The notes beneath the pieces were generated by a model that saw only the letters and a program-made list of their open reading frames with translations, did not search any database and was not told the origin of the DNA. From the NCBI GenBank assembly GCA_049964655.1, contig JBMFXC010000037.1, positions 1 through 25,309 of the forward strand: a DNA stretch of 25,309 nt, written 5' to 3'. Shown here in pieces: positions 7,602 to 15,981 of this stretch (positions are counted from its first letter, which is position 1; every line of letters begins with the position of its first letter). Position numbers and translations under genes: made by a program. The stretch is from JAJZJT01 sp049964655 (GTDB taxonomy: Bacteria > Actinomycetota > Acidimicrobiia > Acidimicrobiales > RAAP-2).

Positions 7602-8870
7602 TCAACCCCTGAGCGAGACAGGCAGTGCCTCGAGACCTCGAAGCGCGACCGTCGGGCGGTAGGTGACGGTGTCAGTGGCGAGCGCCAGGTCGGGAGCCCG
7701 CCGCGCCAGCGAGGTCAGCGCCACCTGGGTCTCCATGCGGGCCAGCGGCGCGCCCAGGCAGTGGTGGATACCGAAGCCGAAGCCCAGGTGGTTGACGTTC
7801 GCCCGCCCGAGGTCAAGGCGTTCGGGGTCGACGAAAGCCTCGGGGTCGCGGTTCCCCGAGCCGAGGAGGGCCATGACGAAGTCGCCCTCCTGCAACGTGA
7901 TGCCAGCCAGGTCGAGGTCCTCGGCAACGGTCCGGACCGTGAACTGCACCGGCGACACGAACCGCAAGAGCTCCTCGACGCCGTTGCGCACGATGCCGGG
8001 CTCCTCTCGGAGCCGGCGCCACTGGTCGGGGTGGCAGAGCAACGCGTGCACGCCACCCGAGATCAGGTTCACCGTCGTCTCGTGCCCGGCTACGAGGAGC
8101 AGGATGCACGTCGAGAGGAGCTCGGCCTCGCTGAGCGTGTCACCGCCATCCTCGGCAATGGCGAGGGCACTCACGAGGTCGTCGCCCGGAGACGCCCGCC
8201 GCTCGGCCAGCAGCTCGAAGAAGTACTGGGCGAACTGGACGACGGCAGCTTGACGAGCGTCGATGGCCTCGTCGGAAAGGAGGAACTCGGGATCGAGGCC
8301 GCGGGCCAGGGCTCCCGACCACACCTTGAAGCGGTCCTGGTCCTCGGCCGGGACTCCGAGCAGCTCGCAGATCACCCGTACCGGCAGCGGGTAGGCGAGC
8401 GTCTCGAGGAGGTCGACGTCCCCTGCGTCGAGGGCGGCGTCGAGCAGCTCGTCGACGATCTGCTGAGTCCGGGGCCGCATCGACTCGACGACGCGGGGGG
8501 TGAAGGCCTTGGAGACAAGCCCCCGCAGCCGGGTGTGGTCGGGGGGATCACGGAAGAGGAACGGTCGTGCCTCCACCATGGCGGCAGCGGCACGTGTGCC
8601 GGCGGGGTCAGCGGCACGTGTGCCGGTGGGGTCATGCCGAAGCCGGAAGGCCAGTCGGCCAGTGTCGACCCTCGTGCTGTCCGCGCTCGTCCGCCGGTCC
8701 CGTAGGAGGGCCAGGCAGTCGGCATGCCGGGAGAGGACCCAGAAGCCGAGGTGGTTGCGGTGGACAGGGGCTTCCTGGCGCAGTTCGGCGTAGAGCGGGA
8801 ACGGGTCCGTCACCCATCGCGGGTCGAAGGGGTCGAAGACGAGCCCACTCGAAGGGGCGTCCGGCATCAT
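7602..8870 (-). CDS. Cytochrome P450
   Basis: 422 residues, the normal length of a soluble bacterial class I P450. The I-helix oxygen-activation motif is AGHETT, the K-helix ExxR is in EELLRF, and the heme-thiolate loop is FGFGIHHCLGAPLARME with the Cys ligand. Electrons should come from a ferredoxin and reductase encoded elsewhere; none is nearby. The substrate is unknown; the sequence looks like the CYP107/CYP105-type bacterial group. The start is ATG 8870, whose ATGA overlaps the stop of the upstream VirD4-like gene in its correct frame (TGA 8869-8867). Translation is therefore probably coupled to the secretion operon, an unusual partner. An imperfect 24-bp duplication gives a doubled DP(T/A)GTRAA peptide around residues 80-95. 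Confidence 0.9.
   Translation of the reverse strand: MMPDAPSSGLVFDPFDPRWVTDPFPLYAELRQEAPVHRNHLGFWVLSRHADCLALLRDRRTSADSTRVDTGRLAFRLRHDPTGTRAADPAGTRAAAAMVEARPFLFRDPPDHTRLRGLVSKAFTPRVVESMRPRTQQIVDELLDAALDAGDVDLLETLAYPLPVRVICELLGVPAEDQDRFKVWSGALARGLDPEFLLSDEAIDARQAAVVQFAQYFFELLAERRASPGDDLVSALAIAEDGGDTLSEAELLSTCILLLVAGHETTVNLISGGVHALLCHPDQWRRLREEPGIVRNGVEELLRFVSPVQFTVRTVAEDLDLAGITLQEGDFVMALLGSGNRDPEAFVDPERLDLGRANVNHLGFGFGIHHCLGAPLARMETQVALTSLARRAPDLALATDTVTYRPTVALRGLEALPVSLRG
8587..8634. repeat. 24-bp tandem duplication in the P450 gene
   Basis: Two adjacent 24-bp units (8587-8610 and 8611-8634) differ at one base. On the coding strand they encode a doubled DP(T/A)GTRAA peptide in what should be a surface loop of the P450. 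Confidence 0.85.
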
Positions 8871-10656
8871 CGCGATGGTAGCGAGGTGCCGTCCCTGGAG
8901 CCTCGCCGCCACTGGCCTCGCCGCCACTGGCCTCGGCGCCACTGGCCTCGCCCGNNNNNNNNNNNNNNNNNNNNNNNNNNNNNNNNNNNNNNNNNNNNNN
9001 NNNNNNNNNNNNNNNNNNNNNNNNNNNNNNNNNNNNNNNNNNNNNNNNNNNNNNGCCTCGCCGCCACTGGCCTCGCCGCCACTGGCCTCGGCGCCACTGG
9101 CCTCGCCCGGCCACAGAGGTCGGCCGCCTACTCCCCCGGCCACCGGCTCCCTCTGCTCGACCCTCCCGACGGGCAAGCAGGACCGGGTCGCGGAACCACG
9201 GTCGCAGGGAGACGAGCGTTGGCAGGAGCGTCCCGGCCAGGACGACCGCCCGGCCAGCTGGAAGGCGCCGAAGCACGTCGGGCGGCGCTAGGCGACGGCG
9301 CACCGGGGCTGCGCTGGTCGACGCCGCCACTCGAGCACCCCACGTCGCAGTCGGGACCATCGCCTCCTCGTCGCCGACCAGGATGCTCACGTGCTCGAGG
9401 GTGCCCGGGTCGGTCACGCCGGGGAGGAGGAGCGTGACCCGGTGGTTGTTGACGACAGTCGGCGCCCGGGGCCCATAGCGAGCCGTCACCTGGGCGAGAT
9501 CGTGGAAGACGGTGACCAGCTGGATCCCGTGCCCCGCCGCCGTCGAGGCGAGGACGTCGAGGTCGGGTAGTGGCGCCAGGTTCGCCGCCTCGTCGAGGAC
9601 CAGCAGGAGGGGCGGCTCGAGGGGGGCCCGGGTGGCCGTCACCTGGTCGACCACGTGCTCGACGAGATCGTGGAGGACGGCGACGAAGAGCGGGCTGAGG
9701 CGCCGCTGTTCGTGGGCGGGCGCGCAGAGGTAGAGCGTGTTCGGCCCAGTCACCAAGGTGGCAGGGTCCAGCCGGACGCCGGATCGGCCGCCGGGTTGGC
9801 CGCCGGAGTCAGCCAGGTCGGCGAAGGGCTGGAGGACGACCTCGGCGGTGGTCGCCACCGAGGAGCGCTGGCGCTCCTCCCGGGCGAAGTGCGCCCACGC
9901 CGCGTCGAGGGCGGCCGGCTCCCCGGCCGTCTCGAGGAGATCGAGCACGGCTCGTTCCTCTCCGGTGTCGACCCACCGGACGACGTCGGCCATGTCGAGA
10001 CCACCGGTGGCGGCGGCGAACAGGAGGGGGGCGAGCAACTTGGCCGCCGCAGCCAGCCAGAAGTCGCCGTCACTGAGCGAGCCAGCCACTGCCTTCGCCC
10101 CCTCGGCGAGCCCCGCTGCCGCCCGACGGGCCCCGGGCCAGGTCGCCGACCGGTCGAGCGGTGACCACTGGCAGGACGGCTCGCCGGTCGTTCCCGAGGG
10201 GTCGAAGCACAGCACGGTGCCGCACCGCCGGCGGTAGGCCACCGTGTCGGTCAACAGGTCGGACTTCACACTGGCCGCCACCACCGGTCCCTCCCAACCG
10301 AGGATGGCTGGCACGGCCACCGCCGAGGTCTTGCCCGAGCGGGTCGGACCGAAGACCAGCACCGACTGGCCCGGCTCGGCGGCCACCGGGGTGCGCCCGA
10401 GGGCACCGAGCACGACGCGCCCGGCGGCCGGACCTCGCCGGGGCGGTACGAGCAGAGGAGCGAGCTCGTGGCGACGTGCCCACCGGGCAGGAGAGGCTCC
10501 GCCGTACCCGTCCCGCGAGAGCCACCGGGCGGAACGGCCCAGGCGGGACGGCCCCGATCGGAGTCCCCTGGCGCCACCACCCCGTGTGTCGAGGGCCGCT
10601 GCCCCGAACGCGACGAGCCCGACCACGGTGACCAGACCGTGGACCAGGCCACTCAC
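8867..10656 (-). CDS. VirD4/TraG-type coupling ATPase of a type IV secretion-like system
   Basis: The GTG start at 10656 overlaps the stop of the VirB4-like gene (GTGA) and follows GAGGAGG. Residues 3-22 form one N-terminal membrane segment. Walker A is GPTRSGKT (103-110), Walker B is LLLVLDEAANLAPLPDL, and VFHDLAQVTARYG is the conserved TraG/TraD region. In the family these hexameric ATPases recruit substrates to the secretion channel. The C-terminus consists of RGQWR pentapeptide repeats interrupted by the 100-N gap. The 55 bp on either side of the gap are identical. When joined at that overlap the frame continues as QWRRG repeats and ends SRDGTSLPSR at TGA 8869-8867, overlapping the P450 start. 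Taking the N run literally would instead give a false long fusion. Confidence 0.85.
8900..9109. repeat. 15-bp tandem repeat array interrupted by the assembly gap
   Basis: Units of GCCTCGCCGCCACTG (with a GGCGCC variant) occur at 8900-8954 and again at 9055-9109. These two 55-bp blocks are identical. On the minus strand they encode the RGQWR repeats at the end of the VirD4-like protein. The true copy number is unknown. Confidence 0.9.
8955..9054. other. Assembly gap (100 N)
   Basis: Exactly 100 N, a conventional placeholder length, sits between two identical 55-bp flanks. The flanking contigs probably overlap here, or the tandem array was collapsed. Confidence 0.97.
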
Positions 10657-12122
10657 CACGGAGCCTCCTCCGGCCGGGCCAGACCCCCGTTGGCCAGACC
10701 CCCGTTGGCCAGACCCCCGTTGGCCAGACCCCCGTCGGCCAGACCCCCGTCGGCCAGACCCCCGTCGGCCAGGTCCCCCATGGCAGCATCGGTGTCGACG
10801 AGCTCCCGCTCCGAGGAGGCCAGCTGATGCTCCACCAGGAACGAGCGGCGGCCCACCTTCCACAGAGCAACCCCCCGGTGGAGCTCGGTGCACAGTGAAG
10901 CCTCGGTGGGAGTCAGGCCCAGGAGCTCGCCCGAGGTGGCGACCTCGGACGGCGGCTGGGCATAGACCACGCGGGTCTCGGAGTCGGCGAGAAGGCCTTC
11001 GGCCAGGCGGACCTGCTCGGACGCCGCCGCGCCTACCGCCCGGAGGTCGGAAAGCCGGTGGAGAACGGCGACGTTCGACACCCCCGCCGCCCGCGACAGC
11101 TTCCACGAGGACTGGAGCCAGCGAGCCACGCCGAGGTTGGCGAGGATGGCCCACGCCTCGTCGACCACCAGGAGGAGGTGGGAAGAACCGGCAGCCCGCA
11201 CCGAGTGCTGGAGCCATGCCGCCGCACATGCCATGAGCGCGCCGAGGGCGGGCGACCCGTAGACGGCGGAGAGGTCGAGCACGACGAGCGGGGCGTCGAG
11301 GGAGAGCCCGGGCGTGGTCTCGCCGTCGAACATGCCCGCCAGGTCGCCGTGGACGAGCCGACGCAGCTCGAGGGCGACGTCGCGTCCGTCTTCGGCGAGC
11401 GTGGCGGTGTCGGTGCGCAAGGAAGCGGCAGCCTGCGGCGCAGGCTCGAACAGGGCGTCGACGACGGCCGGGAGGGTCGGCGCCCGTTCCCCCGCCCGCT
11501 CCGTCGCCAGCGCCACCGCAGCGTCGGTCGCCGCTCGCTCGCGCGGCAGCAGGTCGCGCCGGAGGCTGGCTACGGCAAGCGACGCCACGAGTTCCACCCG
11601 ACGTCGCCAGGCCTCGTCACCGTGGTCCGTCACGCCACTCCGGCAGTCAGCGGCCGCGAACGGGCTCCGGGCTTCGCCGGCGTCGGCGACGGTGGGAGCC
11701 GAAGCGGACACCCGGGCCAGCGGTTCCGTCACGACACCCGAGTCGAGCGGGTTGAGCCGGACCGGACCCCCGGGGCGCAGGGCGATCGGGGTGACACCCC
11801 ACGCGGCGGCCAACGCCCCGTACTCCCCCTTCGGGTCGACGACCCAGGCCCGCCGCCCGAAGACCGACTGCCGCCAGAGATAGGTCTTGACGAAGGCGCT
11901 CTTCCCCCGGCCGATCTGCCCGAAGACGAGGAGGTTCGGGTTGGTGACCACGCCGTGGCGGTAGAGGACGAAGGGGTCGTAGGAGAACGACCCACCAAGG
12001 ACGTCGCGCCCCACCAAGACACCCTCGGCACCCAGCCCGGCTTCGGTGACGAGCGGATAGGCGGCGCAGAGGTGGCGGGTGGTGGCGACGTGGGCAGGCA
12101 GGCCGAGACCGCCGCCCTTCAC
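10653..12122 (-). CDS. VirB4-type secretion ATPase (C-terminal ATPase half)
   Basis: 489 residues starting at GTG 12122, whose GTGA overlaps the stop of the SCO6880-like gene. Walker A is GQIGRGKS (68-75), followed by FVKTYLWRQS and WVVDPKGEYGALA, which is typical of VirB4/TraC ATPases. Walker B is LLLVVDEAWAIL, and SRAAGVSNVAVLHRLSDL matches the conserved post-Walker-B region. The N-terminal domain found in full-length VirB4 is missing and is probably supplied by the separate upstream SCO6880-like protein, as in other actinobacterial clusters. It would energise assembly or transport at the inner membrane channel. The C-terminus ends in six GGLA(D/N) repeats followed by GLARPEEAPW. Its stop overlaps the VirD4-like start. 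Confidence 0.85.
   Translation of the reverse strand: MKGGGLGLPAHVATTRHLCAAYPLVTEAGLGAEGVLVGRDVLGGSFSYDPFVLYRHGVVTNPNLLVFGQIGRGKSAFVKTYLWRQSVFGRRAWVVDPKGEYGALAAAWGVTPIALRPGGPVRLNPLDSGVVTEPLARVSASAPTVADAGEARSPFAAADCRSGVTDHGDEAWRRRVELVASLAVASLRRDLLPRERAATDAAVALATERAGERAPTLPAVVDALFEPAPQAAASLRTDTATLAEDGRDVALELRRLVHGDLAGMFDGETTPGLSLDAPLVVLDLSAVYGSPALGALMACAAAWLQHSVRAAGSSHLLLVVDEAWAILANLGVARWLQSSWKLSRAAGVSNVAVLHRLSDLRAVGAAASEQVRLAEGLLADSETRVVYAQPPSEVATSGELLGLTPTEASLCTELHRGVALWKVGRRSFLVEHQLASSERELVDTDAAMGDLADGGLADGGLADGGLANGGLANGGLANGGLARPEEAPW
10681..10770. repeat. Six-copy 15-bp tandem array at the 3' end of the virB4-like gene
   Basis: Six contiguous copies of AGACCCCCGTTGGCC. Copies 1-3 have GTTGG and copies 4-6 have GTCGG. 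On the coding strand they encode GGLAD x3 followed by GGLAN x3. The two-block order suggests that each variant was amplified separately. Confidence 0.95.
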
Positions 12123-13678
12123 GACAGCCCCCGACCGAGCGGCAGGGTGCAGGTGAAGGCCACGTCCTGCTGGCCGTAGAGAAGACGGAGCTCGAGGCGA
12201 GCCTGGCCCGCTGCCTGCTCCACCAGGGCAGCCGCCCGACGGAGTGCGTCGCGGCTCTCTGCCGTCACCGTCACGTAGCCCGAGAAGCGGAACTGGGCGT
12301 GCCCGTCAGCGAGCTCGGCGTCTCGTTCGTCGGCCGCGGCCCGCTCGCGCGCCTGGCGAGCGGTGGCGAGGAACCCTCCCCGACGCCGCAGCTCGGCGTC
12401 GGCCCGGTCGGCGGTGCGTGCCCGGGCCACCTGACGTGCGGCACGGCTCGGGGTCACCGGCTCCATGGTGACCGACAGTGCCCGCCGGACGGGAAGGAAG
12501 AGTAGCGGGCCGAGGAACTCGGGCGTGACGTCGCTACGAGGCCACTCGGAGACCCAGTAGGTGGCGTGCCAGGTACCGTCGACCCGCACGGCGTCCCAGC
12601 TGGGCTCGACGGCGAGCGGCCACGGCCACGACGGGTCACGACGTCTTCCGGCGTCCCCGCCGCCGACCGCCCACGGGGGTTGGTTGCCGAAGGAGAGGTG
12701 GAGCGCCTCGGAGAGTGCCCGGGGCCCGAGCAGCCCGTCGACCTCTACGTCGGCATCGGCCAGCAGGCGCGCCAAGGCAGCAGCTTCCCGCCCGAGGAGA
12801 CGGGCGGCACCCTCCACGCCGCCCCCGGCCGCCCGGACCTGGCGGCCGGCCCGTCCGAGGTGGATGGCGAGGGCGACGAGCACACGGTGGCGGCGGGTGA
12901 CCGGGGCCACCTCTTCGACGAGGCGGTCGTAGGAGGCCCCTGCCGGACCGCTCGCAGGCACGCCTCGATGCTCTCGGTCTTCGGCGACGGCGTAGCCGTC
13001 GTCGGGAACGCACGTCTCGACCCACTGGAGGCGGTGCACCACGGTCCCCTCGCGGGCAAGCGAGGCAAGCGTCCGCCCCCACCCTCCGACCAGGCGGTCC
13101 TGGTCGTGGGAGGCCAGCAGGGCGAAGCTGTGCCCCCGCACCGCCAGGACGACTGTCACCGTGCGGGAGCGGTCGTCCACCAGCAGCCCGACCGGTCCGG
13201 CGGGACCGCCCGTCACCCCGTCGGCGGCGACCAGCCGGAGGCCCCCGAGCGCCCCGAGCGCCCGGGTCGGCGGCCCACCGGCGACGTGGCCCGGCGGCGA
13301 GCGGCGGTCGGGAGTGGGTTGCGGCCCTGCGCACCGCTCACCGGCGTCAACCAGCTGACCAGCCCCCGGTGCCGGGCTCGTCCATCGGCGGCGGCCCCCT
13401 ACCCCCGACCACGCATACCGGCCGACCAGCGGCACCCACTGCTCAGCCGACCGCCCGCGCACGGGCACGCAGGCAAGGGCGACCCCGGCCCCCACGACGA
13501 GGACGGCGAGGGCCGCACCGCCGATGCTCGGCCGGGAGCGAAGCGCACCGACGGCGACGACCAAGGCGAGCGCCACCGTGACGAGCTGTCCGGCCCGCCA
13601 CCCGGCGACGATCCCCCGCTGCTCGAGCGGACCCAGCCGGTAGCGGGTCCGGGCCGGACCGGGCTCAATCGAGGACAT
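12119..13678 (-). CDS. SCO6880-family type IV secretion component
   Basis: 519 residues from ATG 13678. Two N-terminal membrane segments (about residues 22-62) are preceded by RTRYRLGPLEQRG and followed by RGRSAEQWVPLVGRYAWSGV. This arrangement is typical of the actinobacterial SCO6880 family, thought to combine a PrgI/VirB3-like membrane part with a VirB4 N-terminal-like domain. The long soluble part contains WHATYWVSEWPRSDVTPEFL and, further on, a helical region rich in RQVARART-type sequence, matching that family. An in-frame ATG at 13732 would add 18 residues but overlap the upstream gene by 68 bases; 13678 gives a 14-base overlap. Partnered with the VirB4-like ATPase downstream. Confidence 0.7.
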   Translation of the reverse strand: MSSIEPGPARTRYRLGPLEQRGIVAGWRAGQLVTVALALVVAVGALRSRPSIGGAALAVLVVGAGVALACVPVRGRSAEQWVPLVGRYAWSGVGGRRRWTSPAPGAGQLVDAGERCAGPQPTPDRRSPPGHVAGGPPTRALGALGGLRLVAADGVTGGPAGPVGLLVDDRSRTVTVVLAVRGHSFALLASHDQDRLVGGWGRTLASLAREGTVVHRLQWVETCVPDDGYAVAEDREHRGVPASGPAGASYDRLVEEVAPVTRRHRVLVALAIHLGRAGRQVRAAGGGVEGAARLLGREAAALARLLADADVEVDGLLGPRALSEALHLSFGNQPPWAVGGGDAGRRRDPSWPWPLAVEPSWDAVRVDGTWHATYWVSEWPRSDVTPEFLGPLLFLPVRRALSVTMEPVTPSRAARQVARARTADRADAELRRRGGFLATARQARERAAADERDAELADGHAQFRFSGYVTVTAESRDALRRAAALVEQAAGQARLELRLLYGQQDVAFTCTLPLGRGLS

Positions 13679-15479
13679 CGCTCGCCCCACCGGCCCCGTC
13701 GCCGAGCTCGGCCCCGTCGCCGGAGTCGTCATCGGTCCCAGGTATCGCCCACACCGGCAGACTGGCCCCGGGTGAACCCTCCGCCGCCGACCGTCCCTCC
13801 TGCGGCGGCCAGGGCCCGGTGCTCACCAGCACCGGGCCGAGGCGGTCGTGGGCGATCCACGCCGTCGGTGCACCGCCAGCGCGTGCCGTGACCGCCCCGT
13901 CGTCGGGAGGCGTGGGCTGCCTGGCTACGAACGAGGCCTGGGCGCCCCCGGCCCCGGACGATGCCGGGGGCTCACCGCCCTCGGCATCGTCCTGGTGGCG
14001 ACCGGTTCCGTCGAGGGCTTCCTGAAGCACGGCCGTGGCTCCCGGGTGCGGAGCCCATGAGGGGATGTCGTCACCAGGCACCCGGCCGGCGCCGTAGCCG
14101 GCCCGCGCCCAGGTGGACGCCGGATGGACCCCGGTGGCGCTCCCCGGTCGGCCACCCCCGGCCCGAGGACCGGTCCCCGTCGACCCGGCGGGGGCTCCAC
14201 CTGTCTGTCCCCCGGCGCCGGGGCCGGCATCACCCGCGTCCGAGGCGCCGGCCCCGGAGGCGACAGCCTCGTCCGCCGCCCCGACGGCGGACCCGAGCGC
14301 CCCGGCGAGCAGTCCGGAGCCGTCGGATGCCAGCGCGCCACCGATCGCCGAAGCGCCGAGCGCGGCGTGGACCAGGGTGCGGGGAGCTCCCGTCACCGCC
14401 CGCACGCCGCGGTGGGCGACACCGTCGAGGTGTGCGACGGCACCCGCCTCGGCAAAGGGGAGGAGCCGGAGCAGCGCCCACGGCGACAGCGAGGCCAGCA
14501 GCAACAGCGCGGCACCTCCGACCACGGCCGTGAGACTGGACGGCCCCTGGGGAGTCGCGCCGGAACCGGCGGCCACGGCACCTGCGCCCAGGCTGAGCAC
14601 GGCCACCACGACGAACTTGGCGAGGACGAGCGCGGCGATCGTCTCGGCGAGGCGACGACACCAGTGGGAGACGGCCGGCCAGGCCAGCGTGGCGAGGGCG
14701 AGTGGCAGGAAGAGCACGGCGACATAGAGGGCAGCGGCCCGCAGCAACAGCTCCACCCAGACCGTAAAGGTGGCCAGCACGATGACCACGGAGACCACCA
14801 GGACGAGGAACTCCGGCACCCCGGCTTGTCCGCCCAGTGCGGCCGTGTCGAGGTCGTCGACGATCCGACCAAGTACCTGAGCCGTCCCGGCTCCGGTACC
14901 TCCGGCTACCGCCGTGCTCATGGCGTCGGTGACGACCAGCCCGACCGTGACGAGCTTGACGGCCACTCCGGTGAGCACGAGGGCGGCGGGGACGTTGACG
15001 AGGGCCGTGCGGACGAGCAGGAGGGCGCTCTGGGCGTGGAGGGCCTGGATGACGCCGAGCACGAGGAGGGGGAGCACAACGGTTGCGGCGAGCCCGGCCA
15101 TCACGGCCAGATGGCTGGTGAACCAGCCTGCGCCGAGGTCGACCCGGGTGGTGGCGAGGAGAAGGCCGGCCACCCGGCTGAGCAGCCACTCGGCACCCGA
15201 GGCGACCCATCCGGCTAGTCCGTCGAGCACCTGGGTCGCCCCGAAGCCCACCGCGCCACCGACCAACGAGCCGGCGGCGGTTCCGACAGACGAGGCCGCC
15301 CCGCATGCCACCTTGAGCCCGACGCCCATGGCTGCGCCCGGCAGGCCTCCCGGGCACGACACGGTGACGGCTGTGCCAGGGAGGGCCGTGACGGCTGTGC
15401 CGTGGAGGGCCGTGACGGCTGTGCCAGGGAGGGCCGTGACGGCCGCCAGGACCGCGTTGGCCTGGCTGGCATCGTTCAC
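13665..15479 (-). CDS. VirB6/TrbL-like polytopic membrane protein
   Basis: 604 residues, starting at GTG 15479 whose GTGA overlaps the upstream stop. Residues about 10-40 are a 24-bp-repeat-encoded ALPGTAVT tract. A polytopic membrane region of roughly six or seven hydrophobic helices follows (about 45-350), including LAVMAGLAATVVLPLLVLGV, FLVLVVSVVIVLATFTVWVE and LYVAVLFLPLALATLAWP with W..RR after it. This pattern is typical of VirB6/TrbL channel proteins. The last 220 or so residues are Gly/Ala/Pro-rich, low in complexity and probably cytoplasmic or extracellular and disordered. The role is inferred from topology and from its place in the gene order, because VirB6 proteins diverge too far for motifs. 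Confidence 0.7.
   Translation of the reverse strand: MNDASQANAVLAAVTALPGTAVTALHGTAVTALPGTAVTVSCPGGLPGAAMGVGLKVACGAASSVGTAAGSLVGGAVGFGATQVLDGLAGWVASGAEWLLSRVAGLLLATTRVDLGAGWFTSHLAVMAGLAATVVLPLLVLGVIQALHAQSALLLVRTALVNVPAALVLTGVAVKLVTVGLVVTDAMSTAVAGGTGAGTAQVLGRIVDDLDTAALGGQAGVPEFLVLVVSVVIVLATFTVWVELLLRAAALYVAVLFLPLALATLAWPAVSHWCRRLAETIAALVLAKFVVVAVLSLGAGAVAAGSGATPQGPSSLTAVVGGAALLLLASLSPWALLRLLPFAEAGAVAHLDGVAHRGVRAVTGAPRTLVHAALGASAIGGALASDGSGLLAGALGSAVGAADEAVASGAGASDAGDAGPGAGGQTGGAPAGSTGTGPRAGGGRPGSATGVHPASTWARAGYGAGRVPGDDIPSWAPHPGATAVLQEALDGTGRHQDDAEGGEPPASSGAGGAQASFVARQPTPPDDGAVTARAGGAPTAWIAHDRLGPVLVSTGPWPPQEGRSAAEGSPGASLPVWAIPGTDDDSGDGAELGDGAGGASDVLD
15364..15435. repeat. Three-copy 24-bp tandem array at the 5' end of the virB6-like gene
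   Basis: Units begin at 15364, 15388 and 15412 with GTGACGGCTGTGCC; the middle copy differs slightly, and a partial fourth copy follows. On the coding strand they give ALPGTAVT, ALHGTAVT and ALPGTAVT. Confidence 0.92.
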
Positions 15480-15928
15480 CGTACGCCCTGGCCGGCGTGG
15501 AAGAAGAAGTTGACCAACGCGGGCCCGGCACCGATCAAAAGGGCGGCGAGCCCCGAGACGAGCACCGCCCGGCGCCCCACGTAGGCCTGCTGGTAGTTCT
15601 GTCCGTGGGAACCGAGCGCCCAGGCCGCCGCGCCGACGACGAGCCCGACCAGTGCCAGGGCGAGGGCCCAGCCACCGATGCCGTTGACCAAGTTCTGGAG
15701 CACGTGACCACCGGGGAGGGCCCCGGTGTCCGGGCTCATCGTGACGTCAGCAAGGCGTGCGAGCCGTGCCATCCCCGCCACCCCGCCGGCGCTCGCCCAC
15801 GTCGGCGCCACCGGAGCCATCGGCCCCAGGAGCACCGCCAGCGTGGCCGTGGACGAGGCCAGCCCGTGGGACAGAGGTGGCAAGGGGAGCACGGGGGCCA
15901 GGGAGAGCAGGGAGGAGACGTCGATCAT
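15476..15928 (-). CDS. Small membrane protein, VirB2/pilin-like first gene of the secretion operon
   Basis: 150 residues with an N-terminal hydrophobic stretch, a Gly/Ala-rich middle and two clear membrane helices near the end (WALALALVGLVVGAAAWALG and AVLVSGLAALLIGAGPALVN) separated by the short polar loop SHGQNYQQAYVGRR. Size, topology and position before the VirB6-like gene match the small VirB2/TrbC-like proteins of actinobacterial type IV clusters (similar to DUF6112-type proteins). I cannot assign a family with certainty. No ribosome binding site precedes ATG 15928, but a promoter-like pair is placed for a leaderless transcript starting at the ATG. Its stop overlaps the VirB6-like GTG. 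Confidence 0.6.
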   Translation of the reverse strand: MIDVSSLLSLAPVLPLPPLSHGLASSTATLAVLLGPMAPVAPTWASAGGVAGMARLARLADVTMSPDTGALPGGHVLQNLVNGIGGWALALALVGLVVGAAAWALGSHGQNYQQAYVGRRAVLVSGLAALLIGAGPALVNFFFHAGQGVR

Positions 15929-15963
15929 GGGGCCACGGTATGAGATTTTCCATGATGTTTCAA
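15929..15963 (-). promoter_or_regulatory. Candidate leaderless promoter of the secretion operon
   Basis: On the minus strand TTGAAA (15963-15958) is followed, after exactly 17 bases, by TACCGT (15940-15935, a TANNNT -10). Six bases later comes ATG 15928. Transcription would begin at or next to the A of the start codon, which explains the missing Shine-Dalgarno. Confidence 0.5.
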
Positions 15964-15981
15964 GATTTTTCGAGGTGTTTC
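15947..15981 (+). promoter_or_regulatory. Helically phased TTTC direct repeats, candidate response-regulator operator
   Basis: TTTC occurs at 15947, 15958, 15968 and 15978, spacings of 11, 10 and 10 bases. The last three have the form TGTTTC-N4-TTTTTC-N4-TGTTTC. Direct repeats at one-turn spacing are the usual operator form for OmpR/PhoB-family regulators, and such a regulator is encoded next door (17324-18100). The block is strikingly A/T-rich for this DNA and overlaps the -35 of the secretion operon. Confidence 0.45.

Noticed and set aside
8900..9109. CRISPR array
   Set aside because: The 15-bp units are directly abutting with no unique spacers, lie in a coding frame, and no cas gene is present. 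The same holds for the other tandem arrays.
10681..10770. Canonical pentapeptide-repeat (A(D/N)Lxx) domain in the VirB4-like C-terminus
   Set aside because: The unit is A(D/N)GGL, so the central Leu of the quadrilateral beta-helix motif is in the wrong place, and six repeats are too few. It is better read as a slippage-generated disordered tail.
8632..11229. A single 865-codon minus-strand ORF spanning the VirD4-like gene, the gap and part of the P450
   Set aside because: It exists only because 100 N are read as codons in the wrong phase. The real start is GTG 10656 and, with the 55-bp overlap resolved, the real stop is 8867.
12566..15218. Long plus-strand ORFs opposite the secretion genes
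   Set aside because: Gly/Pro/Arg-rich, no domains, and they follow the GC-rich codon pattern of the minus-strand genes, so they are shadows.
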